Assembly (NCBI RefSeq): GCF_040183065.1
Contig: NC_091119.1
Span: forward strand, 195,845,043-195,909,042
Direction of reading: 5' to 3'
DNA length: 64,000 nucleotides
Source of the DNA: Periplaneta americana
Taxonomy: Eukaryota; Arthropoda; Insecta; Blattodea; Blattidae
The translations under genes and the position numbers were made by a program. The notes under the pieces were generated by a model. That model was not told the DNA's origin and did not search any database. It saw only the letters and a list, made by a program, of their open reading frames with translations. Below are positions 55,040 to 64,000 of this stretch, one piece after another. Within the stretch, counting starts at the first letter, position 1, and each line of letters starts with the position of its first letter.

Positions 55040-56215
55040 TATACACGGTGAATCGTAACAAATGTCAGTAATATCAGGAGATTATTCTTTGAAACATTAA
55101 AAAAAAAAAAGACTTTAACACAATTTTGCTCGTTTTTGCCTCCTTTTTTAGATAAAAATTGTTTTATATAAAACATTTCACAGGGTATTTTGAAAAAGCC
55201 ATTGACTTCATCCCCAATATGCTCAGTCAATTTAAGAGAGCAGTGTATTATGATAATAAATGATCGAAGTAATTTTAATATTGTCCTTTAAATTTGTAGA
55301 AATTTGATCCGAACAAATGTAACATTTTAAAATCCCCTTTCTGAACGAAAACTTACATTTGTTCGAACCAAATTTCTGCACATTTAGAGGATGAAACTGA
55401 AATTCTTTCAATAATTTATTATCATAATAATGTTATGATAATAAATTGAGCATATTTAGAATTAAATCAATGGCATTTCCGAAATACGCTATCAAATGAC
55501 TCATATAAAACTATTTTTTATGCTCGACCATGCCGAAATGTAGTAATTATACACCTGGTAGCAGCCCTTTAATGGACCTCATTAAAGTACACCTATTCAT
55601 TAAAGTTCAGGTGTTCCACCAATCAGAAAACACCATTGTAGCAATATGAAAGCGCAAGTATCGATTATTCTCGGATATGCAATCGAAAGACAACTAGTTC
55701 TGTTACTATAATAATTAGCGTTAATTGTAAATAATATTCAAATAAATTCAATTTGTCATCTCGTTTTTCAATGTCTAATTCAATTTCAAGGTTATATCAA
55801 GATTAATGTTTATTTTACTCTCTAGATTATATCAAGGTCAATGACGACATTCGTTTCTCGGAAAAAATCAATACTTTCGCGTCTGCGCACATCTCACAAT
55901 TTACGAGGTAATGCACAAGGTCAGTTCCGCTCCTCAGTCAGATAAGAATAACATGAATACCTATGAATAATTTCAAGTTAGAAATATGGTCGAGCATTAA
56001 AAAGTCGTATGAAACTTGACTATAATGGTAATTAAGACGCTCGTATGAAAATTATGAAACTCGCTTGCGCTCATTTCATAAACATACTCGCGTCTTAATT
56101 ACTACCATTATAGGCTCGTTGCATAATGTACTATTGTGTTAAACTTTTTCGTTTTAAATATCTCAAAGAATAACTGCCTGAAATTAATGACATTACTTAC
56201 GGTTCACCATTTATA
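55040..56215. mobile_element. Large foldback, right arm split by a family-M element
   Basis: Left arm 55040-55322 is matched in reverse by 55357-55513 and, beyond the family-M copy, by 56133-56215. Examples: ACATTTGTTCG at 55362 against CGAACAAATGT at 55312; GGTGAATCGTAA at 55048 against TTACGGTTCACC near 56200; TTTAACACAAT against ATTGTGTTAAA at the break. About 60 left-arm bases have no partner at the insertion point. Non-coding. Confidence 0.7.
55516..56132 (-). mobile_element. Hairpin+TIR element, family M, copy 4
   Basis: From TTTATGCTCGACCATGCCGA to GGCTCGTTGCATAATGTACT, hairpin module at the right (55995-56132). It lacks some body sequence present in the other copies (near 55690). Confidence 0.8.
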
Positions 56216-56318
56216 CAGCATCGGTAAAGTGATGATATTTTAAATGATTATATAATAGCCCTACAATAACAGCAACGAATTAAAACAGAATTGAGAAACC
56301 GCTATGCTATTTATATGC

Positions 56319-57022
56319 AATAGTAATATGCGTTACAAGAGCGGTATGTTGAAGTTTTCATGTTCGAGGAAAAGTTTGAAAAATCGAAACGTAGTTGAGA
56401 ATTGAAAGAAAACATACCGCTCGTGTATCGTACATTATTTTGTGCGAAGATCGTTTATTACATACCTGAAAGAGGAATTTCTAATTAGTTGCAATGAAAT
56501 CTCCATCTTGGTTTCTGTCCAATGACGGCAAATTTGCAAAACAAAAATATCTATCTTCAACATTGTTGCTTTAAAATGTTTTCTGTGTTTACTATACTCC
56601 AGCAGGCCGTGATATACGTCTGTCTTTTTTTTTTTCCCCAGTCTACGATGAGTCTGGAATCTTGTTGATTTTTTCACGGCTTCCTTAATGTTACTTGCAT
56701 CACGAATGCAGTAACTTTAGTGGAGTTGTAGAGTTTACTTAATTTTTGCAAATATTTAAAAACAATAATTAACATTGCAATTTAGGTGAAATTGCAGTGG
56801 TAAGTTTCCAATTTATAATTGTTACTATATTGAACGTCTCTAAAAATAATATGTTAAAAGCCTAAAGCAGTAAAATCAATATGTCACTTAAGCGGTAAGA
56901 AGAGGGAAATTGTTGTGTGTTAGGTTGGGAATACTGAATGTGGAATTTTAGACTTTCCGCGGATTGGTTTTGTGCGGAAACCAAGCAAATACGCACGATC
57001 TCGCACAAAATAATGTATGTAC
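56319..57022. mobile_element. Composite repeat R2, copy 2 (hairpin module + TIR body)
   Basis: Matches 6098-6908 from AATAGTAATATGCGTTACAA onward. The body TIRs are clearer here: GTACATTATTTTGTGCGA at 56428 and TCGCACAAAATAATGTATGTAC ending 57022. Hairpin arms AGAGCGGTATGTT / ACATACCGCTC. Shorter than copy 1 by about 110 bp near 56640. Confidence 0.7.
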
Positions 57023-57870
57023 AAGAATGAAAACTCTAGATCCAGTATTTTTAAATTTTTAGATTTCACTTCTGTGTATCCGTAATGGCAATCTTTATCA
57101 TTTGCAGTAAATACGTGCGTCACTGCAGCTAAGAGTAAGATTATGGACGAAGAGTGTTTTTCCTTTCTCGTCTCTTAAGATGTTAATGGTCTGATATTTA
57201 AATATTTCTTAAGTTGATGGCGCCTGAGTGGTCAAAGACCCCAGCAGTGGGAGTCTCCACTTCTCGTCCCGTCACGCACACTCCAGAGAGACATTTAACG
57301 TGTCGGTGTGGACATGACGAGAACTGAAACCGAAAGGCAATTCAGAAGACATTGAATTGTAACGACAATTTGAACAAGCGTCATTAAAGCCGTCGAGACA
57401 AGCGAACCACTCGAGGTAAACAACACGAGGAGACTGTGTAGTTTTTAAATTCCTTCATTGCTTGTTCTTTCGAATCAGTTAACGCAAATATCGTTCTTCT
57501 TATATTAACGTTCATGATCGATTATGATAAATTGACAATCTCCATAGTCTTAGCGAGTTTCAACAACAGTTTTAGATTCTAATTTTAATATCATCTTAGA
57601 ACTGACTAAATTAGATTATTTTTAAGATTATCAGTGAATTAGTTCATTGCAAAATGTCCACTGCAAAAATGTCTATCATCATTAATGTCCAGTATCAAAA
57701 AGGTCTCCGGTCATCAAAAGTTGAGAATAAAATATGTCCATAGACTTTAAGTGCCCAGTATCAAAAATATCCAGAGCTATTAAATGGCCTTTATAAAAAA
57801 TGCCCAGAATGATTACATTTAAAAGTCTGGAACAGTATTTATTAAACGTGAATTAATAATTTAACAATGA

Positions 57871-57921
<51 letters not shown>
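57023..57921. other. Unassigned, ending in (AAT)n
   Basis: 57655-57800 repeats short phrases (ATGTCCA, AGTATCAAAA, TGCCCAG), a loose low-complexity pattern. 57870-57921 is AAT microsatellite. Confidence 0.5.
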
Positions 57922-57922
<1 letters not shown>

Positions 57923-58325
57923 GGTTAAGGGTGTTTGAGAATAAGGTGCTTAGGAAAATATTTGGGGCTAAGAGGGATGAAGTTACAGGAGAATGGAGAA
58001 AGTTACACAACACAGAACTGCACGCATTGTATTCTTCACCTGACATAATTAGGAACATTAATTCCAGATGTTTGAGATGGGCAGGGCATGTAGCACGTAT
58101 GGGCGAATCCTGAAATGCATATAGAGTGTTAGTTGAGAGACCGGAGGGGAAAAGACCTTTAGGGAGGCCGAGACGTAGATGGGAAGATAATATTAAAATG
58201 GATTTGAGGGAGGTGGGATATGATGATAGAGAATGGATTAATCTTGCTCAGGATAGGGACCGATGGCGGGCTTATGTGAGGGCAGCAATGAACCTCCGGG
58301 TTCCTTAAAAGCCATTTGTAAGTAA

Positions 58326-58326
<1 letters not shown>
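57922..58326 (+). pseudogene. RTE-type LINE fragment G
   Basis: Begins at (AAT)n with [20 protein letters not shown], then [15 protein letters not shown], a TGA in place of Arg at 58111, and resumes to [20 protein letters not shown] .. [13 protein letters not shown] (stop 58306-58308). Tail AAAAGCCATTTGTAAGTAAG followed by (AAT)n to 58370. Flanked by the same microsatellite on both sides. Confidence 0.88.
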
Positions 58327-58369
<43 letters not shown>

Positions 58370-58370
58370 T

Positions 58371-58976
58371 AATTTATTTATTTATTTATGTTTTTAGAAT
58401 ATTAACGTGCAAACAACAACACAAGGCCAATTACAGTTTAGCACGGATACAGGACAAAAACAAAACAAAACAAAACAACAAATGATGATGATGAGAATGA
58501 ATGATTGAAAATGGCAGTGAGATGAAATACAGTGTACAGGAATAACCATACAGTGCATACAAATAATTATTAAAATTACAGAGAAACACAAATAAGCAAT
58601 AATGACAAGTTGAATAGATAATTCCAAAAATACATGATACAGAAAAGCTAAAAACAACACAAATGAAGTTAAAATGAATGTAATAATAGCCAAACAACAA
58701 ACTATACATTAAACGGATCTGAATTAATATAATGCAAATTGGCAGCTTTCATGCATCTGACAACTGGAGAGAGAGATTTAGGCTTATAGGTATAAAAAAG
58801 TTTTTGAAATATTAAACCTTTCGAAGGGGCTCGAAGGTAGATATTGCTTATGAAGGATTCACAATCAATATCACCCTTTAAGGCCTTACAAAAGAATAAG
58901 TAGTCAAGTTCAAGACGTCTAGCATAAAGGCTAGAAAAGTTAAAATATTTACAAGTACGCTCATAATTGAAAACAG

Positions 58977-58977
<1 letters not shown>
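58371..58977 (-). pseudogene. Minus-strand LINE C-terminus with 3' UTR
   Basis: Minus strand 58977-58702 is open: NYERTCKYFNFSSLYARRLE, LDYLFFCKALKGDIDCESFI, SNIYLRAPSKGLIFQKLFYT, SLSPVVRCMKAANLHYIN, ending DPFNV plus stop at 58702-58704. Same family and same ending as 23717. 58371-58700 is 3' UTR with tail TTTA-type repeats at 58371-58392. The 5' truncation abuts (AAT)n at 58978. Confidence 0.78.
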
Positions 58978-59031
<54 letters not shown>

Positions 59032-59045
59032 GTAACGTAATAATA
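58978..59045. repeat. (AAT)n microsatellite
   Basis: About 20 AAT units at the LINE 5' truncation point. Confidence 0.95.
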
Positions 59046-59186
59046 ATAATACTTTATAGCAAGAACAAAGATACATATTTCTTTTTTATATAAAACACTT
59101 TAGCACCCCAGAAAGAGCAAGTTAAATACTCATGCTCAGTGGGCATTGCACAAAATGTTAAAACATTTTATTGAATAACAAAGTAA

Positions 59187-59236
<50 letters not shown>

Positions 59237-59420
59237 GAAAAACACATCACAATAATTTAAATTTAAATTTTCTTTCTAAACAGAAATTTTTAAATTGATT
59301 TTTTAAAATAACGAGCATTAGCAATTTGCATATTTGGGAATTTATCTACTATCTTGTTATAAATACTTGGACCGAAGTATTCGAAACAGAGTCTACCTTT
59401 TTCTTCAGATCGAAAGAGTG
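59046..59420 (-). pseudogene. LINE C-terminal scrap and 3' UTR
   Basis: Minus strand 59400-59270: RRLCFEYFGPSIYNKIVDKF, PNMQIANARYFKKSI, a stop, KFLFRK. GPxIYNKI.....FKK is the closing LINE tail motif. 59188-59237 is AAT microsatellite inside. Short and decayed. Confidence 0.5.
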
Positions 59421-59905
59421 TCAAGAAAAACATTCGTTTAGGCTCTTAAGAATGACTAGATACAATTGACTGTCTCTTTCAAATGTATATTCTTTATTTC
59501 GCCAGCAAAGGAAGAGTTTCTATTTAAGTCTCTCTGTAATAGCTACGATTAGTTCCTTCGCCTCTCCAAAGCCAGATTATGACCTAACATGAATGCAGTA
59601 AATTCCACATCGAGATACAAAAGTAACAATTGCCATCTGCAAATGATTGTGAGCGCTGGTATCATTAGTGAACACGAAACGCGAAAAAAAAAAAAAATGA
59701 AGTTCAGTAGCGCTGCGCGTGCACTGGGTTACTGGGAAAGAGCGACGTCTTAGTTCATAGTTACTCCCGTAGATGGCGCAAAACTGTTCACGACATTGTA
59801 TAGCTTAGAAAGCTGGTATACAGATCACAGCAGCGTTCAGACTTGCCTATCAGAGCTGTTTCCGTTCGTACCTAACGATATTGTGAAGTGAAAAGTTTTC
59901 CCATA
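59421..59905. other. Unassigned sequence
   Basis: No gene or repeat recognised; 59700-59880 is GC-richer. Confidence 0.35.
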
Positions 59906-60967
59906 GGGGAGTAGTGGGTACAGTGAGACACAAAATATTAAGCCATATGCATGCAAGTGAAATTTCAAGTATTTTTAAAATCAAGTGCAACAGAAATATA
60001 CATTAAAACATGGAGTATAATAATACATAAACAGAAATGTTAATAGATAAAGGACATAATATACAATGCGTGTTTGTCAAAAAAAATGCAAATGTCTCAC
60101 TGTTCCCATTCAGGAGGATACAGTGAGACACCACAGTGTCTATTAACGGACATTGAAATGATTTACATTTATTTCAAAAGAAAAGAAAGCTTGCTGTCTC
60201 TTTATCTTGCCATGTTCTGCAGACTTATTTAGAATCATTTTGATGTCTGACTTCGAAACCATTGAAACATCTGGAATATTTGGAAAATATTTTCTAAAAA
60301 ATAGAATGAATTTTTGGTGACAACAAAGCTCATAATTATAAGAATTTAATGTAATTCTTTATTGTTTTTTAATATATATATTTTTTAAATTCTGTGAATA
60401 ATTTTTTTTATGAAGCCATTAAAATGTAATGTATCCATTATTTTAAGCTATAGTTCCTAAATTGGCTACTAGTATGTTCATTTGTAATGTTAGTTACTGG
60501 TAAATGTAATATAGTTACAGTTTGTTTTTGCAAATTATTGGTACATGGGAACAGTGAGACGTTTCAGTGTACCCTTCAATGGCATGTCTCACTATTCCCT
60601 TTACGCATAGTTCGTTTAAAAATGACGCCATCACTTCAAAATCAAAACAAGAAAGACGAAACTTTGCAAAACATAACGTCAAATACCATAGTATTAGGTA
60701 ACAAAACATTCATATTTCTATTTAATTTGTATATCCAATATAACCTTCACTAGACACAAGCCAAAATTTTACTTCTAGAGTGAAAAATTACGAATTATCT
60801 TTTCATCACTCATCTTTATAACTAAAATCAAATCGAGTATGAAAATATTGTTACTTTACTCATGCAACATACAACTCCACTGTTACAAACATTTCAACAT
60901 CAAAATTTACCATCTAATAAAAAATGTCTCACTGTTCAATCCTGTCTCACTGTGCCCACTTCTCCCC
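59906..60967. mobile_element. TA-flanked TIR element with repeated CAGTGAGACA motifs
   Basis: Left end GGGGAGTAGTGGGTACAGTG; right end, reversed, GGGGAGAAGTGGGCACAGTG. Both continue AGACA. TA on both sides (59904-59905, 60968-60969). CAGTGAGAC or its complement recurs inside at about 60093, 60120, 60550, 60584 and 60924 in both orientations. No transposase. Tc1/mariner- or pogo-type MITE by TA and TIRs (inference). Confidence 0.72.
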
Positions 60968-60969
60968 TA

Positions 60970-61590
60970 TGTATTCTGCCTTTAATTTCCTCTCAAGTGT
61001 CATTTATATTTGTTACCGTTGCTCCAAGATATTTGAATTTTTCCCACCTCTTCAAAGAATAAATTTCGAATTTCTATATTTACATTTCGTACAATATTCT
61101 GGTCACGAGACATAATCATATACTTAGTCTTTTCGGAATTTACTTCCAACCCTATCGCTTTACTTGCTTCAACTAGAATTTCCGCGTTTTCCCTAATCGT
61201 TTGTGGGTTTTCTCCTAACATATTCACGTCATCCGCATAGACAAGAAGCTGATGTAACCCGTTCAATTCCAAACCCTCTGTGTTATCCTGAACTTTCCTA
61301 ATGGCATATTCTAGAGCGAATTTAAAAAGTAAAGGTGATAGTGCATCTCCCTGATTTAGCCCCCAGTAAATTGGAAAAGCATCAGACAGAAACTGGTCTG
61401 TACGTACTCTGCTATACGCTTCACTGAGACACATTTTAATTAATCGCACTAGTTTCTCGGGATTACCAAATTCAATAAGAATATTACATAAAACTTCTGT
61501 CTTAACCGATACATATGCCTTTTTGAAATCTATGAATAACTGATGTAGTGTACCCTTATACTTCCATTTATTTCTCCAACGCTGGTAAGT
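60970..61590 (-). pseudogene. RTE-type LINE fragment H (RT motifs A to C), lacking its 3' end
   Basis: The minus strand is open from about 61580: [20 protein letters not shown] (motif A Asp kept; the following Asp-Ser is Val-Ser), [60 protein letters not shown] (YADD), [21 protein letters not shown] frameshift near 61045 precedes DTxEEIKG-like sequence that ends exactly at the neighbouring TIR element. Unlike the other copies, its 3' half is absent. Confidence 0.85.
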
Positions 61591-62152
61591 TTACTTATTT
61601 CATAGGAAGCTCCCTTGCTTACAGTTGTATGAGATGCTTCCATAAATTACACGTTATAATTATATTCAACATTGTTCCTGCACATTAAATTCTAAGGAAT
61701 GCAACAGTTGAAGTGCGTTAGCCGGCTTGCCGCTACGTGAGCTTGATTTAAATGCCAAGATAAATAAAACAGATGACTAACTAGATAAAATACCAACTTG
61801 TGTTGATATAAGTCTCTCAGTTAGGCGCCGGACTGGCTCTCAAGAAAAATATGAAGGCTGCCAGCAATTAAAACTGACGGTGAGAACGTCTCGTAGAAAA
61901 TGGTAAGAAAACAATGCGAGTATTTTGTTAACATGCACTGCCCAGACAATTAAGTGAGTGAAATTTCGAGAAATGGACGTAGAAAACCAGGGAAATGAGT
62001 GCCACTGTCTTGAATATGACATACAATTTCTTAGTAAATGTATTGCTCGTTTCGCAAGAATTTAGTTTAGAGTTTATAGTGTTGCGAATTGTACTACTAT
62101 TTTTAATTATACATCTTGATTACACAACTTTTAACACATTAACTACATATTA
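61591..62152. other. Unassigned sequence
   Basis: Nothing recognised. Confidence 0.35.
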
Positions 62153-62323
62153 GAAATTGAAAACAACAAATCCATAAATGTTCTAGACATCACAATAACA
62201 AAAGTAGACAAATACACATTCAAAGTATACAGAAAACCCATAACAACAACAACACACATACACAACACATCAAACCACCCCACACAACACAAACAAGCTG
62301 CATTCCGAACAATAGTTGACTGA
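62153..62323 (+). pseudogene. Penelope-like reverse transcriptase scrap
   Basis: A 56-codon frame reads EIENNKSINVLDITITKVDK, YTFKVYRKPITTTTHIHNTS, NHPTQHKQAAFRTIV and stops. This matches the Penelope-element RT segment (..INFLDLTI....F..YRKPT.TD..IH..S.HP..HK.AA.R..). The catalytic YADD lies upstream in the family and is absent here. Thr/His-rich composition makes chance similarity possible, but the order of landmarks is good. Confidence 0.65.
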
Positions 62324-62427
62324 CCTTTTCTTAATTATGTATACGTGAAGATGGTGTGGAATAATATTTAGCTCTTTTAGGGAATATTTGCTATCACGTT
62401 ATTTAATTATTATGTTATAAACATACC

Positions 62428-62720
62428 GAGCGGGTAGTCGAAACGGTATCGTCTCAGACTCGTATTCGGAAGGCCCGGGTTCAAATCCCGAGGCCGGCTA
62501 ATCTGAAAGTAGGGTTTTTTTCGGAGCTTTCTCTACTCTCAAATGCGAATGTCAGATTGGAATTTACCTTCCACCTACCTCGAACGTTCCATCATTACCA
62601 GGTAAGTCCCTCCACTGTCCATGTTTTCTGTGAGATCCAAAGAATTATCCCCCTTCTACGGTAGCTGGCTTGTGATGTCCAGAAAAGAGGTTCAACAAAG
62701 ATAAAAAAGATCATAAACAC
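62428..62720 (+). mobile_element. tRNA-derived SINE
   Basis: CCGAGCGGGTAGTCGAAACG (A-box region), CAGACTCGTATTCGG (anticodon-like arm) and GGCCCGGGTTCAAATCCCG (exact B box). The non-coding body to about 62720 contains CCTTCCACCTACCTCGAACG and GGCTTGTGATGTCCAGAAAA. TSD not resolved. Confidence 0.65.
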
Positions 62721-62746
62721 CCGGGTCCTAATATACTTATCCCTAT

Positions 62747-63888
62747 GGGCTATTCCATATGAAATCGATCAGTAAAAAACCTCGCATTTTTTATGCTCTA
62801 ATTTTTTCCCTACTTATACAGAATGCTGAGGGAGTGCATTTTGAAAAATATACTATCGAAAGTCAAACGGTTTTCGTATTATTGAGCGACAAATTTAGCG
62901 TATTTTATAACAGCAAGCCTCTTTCAGCGCTCAGAACTCTGGGACCATTTACTGCAGAACATTGAACGAGAGCTCATTTTGAAGCTGACATTTGGTAGGT
63001 TATGTTAAGAAGTAATCCTTATTTCTATTGTACACAGAGAGACAGGTAATCTGATTTTACTTGCTTTAAGGTTTTTTGGACGTTTGTAAAAATGTAAAAA
63101 AAAAATATTGAGAAAAAACTTTGCATTATTAAGAGGGATTCGGCATTGTTTGCTTAGTGGTACGGCAATAAGTTTCGAGGGTATTAAATAGATTATTTTC
63201 ACATGCCTAGACTTGAACGGCGCAGTACCGCACGCACTGGCCGAGAGCTGAAAATAAGCGAGCGTTGGGCGTCATTTTACTCCTGTGTTTATGAAAACCT
63301 ATGATAAAGCTAGCACAGCCATGCGCTGCTAGACGACACATCACGTGTTTGTCTCCTGGCCGTGCTTGTCTCGGCTAGCTCCCGTCTCACAGTCAGCTGG
63401 TTAGTTCACGCGCGTACTATTTATTTTCTTTATTTGATATTTTCAATACTTTCTTATCAACATACTATCAGTAAAAAAAATGTTTATTTGTACTTTCAAT
63501 GCGGAATCTAACTATATATTTTAAAAATATTTTTTCCTTGGCAAAGACGTCTTAATGAGGAAAAATCTAAATGTCTTCATTTCCATAAAATGTAAGAAAA
63601 ATCTGTTTATATGTCAATATAAACTTTAATTTCCCAGCATCAAAATAAACAATGATTTTGATCATTGGGTGAAAGGGTTTCGGAGCCACAAGAGTTTAAT
63701 GTTGCTAATTTTATGAAAATACTATAAATTTAAATATTTTTAATTTAAACACTATGAAGTTCTGATGCCTGAAACTTTGCACAAAGCATTGTATCACAGT
63801 TCTCTACGTACAAAAAAGGTTTCATTGTATTTAGAAATTTTAAGGTCAATTTTCTCTATATTTCGGTCGATTTGAGATGGAATAGCCC
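62747..63888. mobile_element. TIR repeat with GGGCTATTCCAT ends
   Basis: Left end GGGCTATTCCATATGAAATC; right end, reversed, GGGCTATTCCATCTCAAATC. Flanks CTAT and GTAT leave the duplication unclear. The interior is AT-rich with a CG-rich block at 63205-63415. No ORF with a recognised domain. Superfamily unknown. Confidence 0.6.
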
Positions 63889-64000
63889 GTATGATAAAAT
63901 GCCGCCATTAATGCTGTTCATTAATACCTGTTATCATGTCTTGGATCTATGTATAGTGGTGTCGAAGAATATCATACGATTTTAACACAAGATAACAACA

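Noticed and set aside
57225-57300. tRNA-like sequence (GGCGCCTGAGTGGTCAAAGA..)
   Set aside because: An A-box-like start but no B box at the right distance.

Overview
This window reads as a gene-free, transposon-packed stretch of a large insect genome. Every coding signal I could identify belongs to a mobile element: several LINE families, SINEs, hAT, Tc1/mariner-type, Helitron, PIF/Harbinger, Penelope-like and a Crypton-like tyrosine recombinase. No host gene, operon, rRNA or CRISPR is visible. From memory, the most repeated LINE (tail protein ending [13 protein letters not shown]) is abundant in American cockroach (Periplaneta americana) predicted proteins. A blattodean source is therefore my best guess, but I could not check it.

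Layout. 0-7 kb: a LINE tail at the left edge, a non-autonomous hAT, an RTE-type LINE fragment, a TA-flanked foldback element, a minus-strand LINE holding a SINE, and a composite hairpin repeat. 8-13 kb: two satellites (20-bp unit; 4-bp-derived units), each next to a LINE 3' tail. 13-21 kb: an RTE LINE split by a TA-flanked DNA element, a head-to-head pair of tRNA-like repeat units, two internally deleted mariner-type elements and more LINE debris. 22-36 kb: hairpin+TIR elements, two Helitron copies, an intact hAT transposon with an open 494-aa transposase (28109-30304), and beside it a three-layer nest (LINE inside hAT inside a pogo-like element, 30375-33659). 36-49 kb: two decayed copies of a tyrosine-recombinase element, an RTE LINE split by a SINE, a 3.2-kb satellite of 86-bp units, an RTE LINE inserted into another LINE, and a PIF/Harbinger element with a MADF domain. 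50-64 kb: a hAT with a nested hairpin element, a 285-bp tandem array carrying four tRNA-like cloverleaves, a large foldback, more LINE fragments, a TIR element full of CAGTGAGACA motifs, a Penelope RT scrap and a terminal TIR repeat.

The elements interact only as nested insertions. Target-site duplications (TSDs) let many layers be ordered. The most biologically live object is the hAT at 28-30 kb: full ORF, perfect 8-bp TSD and nearly matching TIRs. The least explained objects are the tRNA-like sequences carried in tandem repeats (16.9, 44.7, 51.7-52.8 and 53.3 kb) and two unrelated element families that share a 'terminal hairpin module plus TIR body' design.

All boundaries were read by eye and may be off by a few bases. 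Family names rest on recognised motifs, not on database searches.
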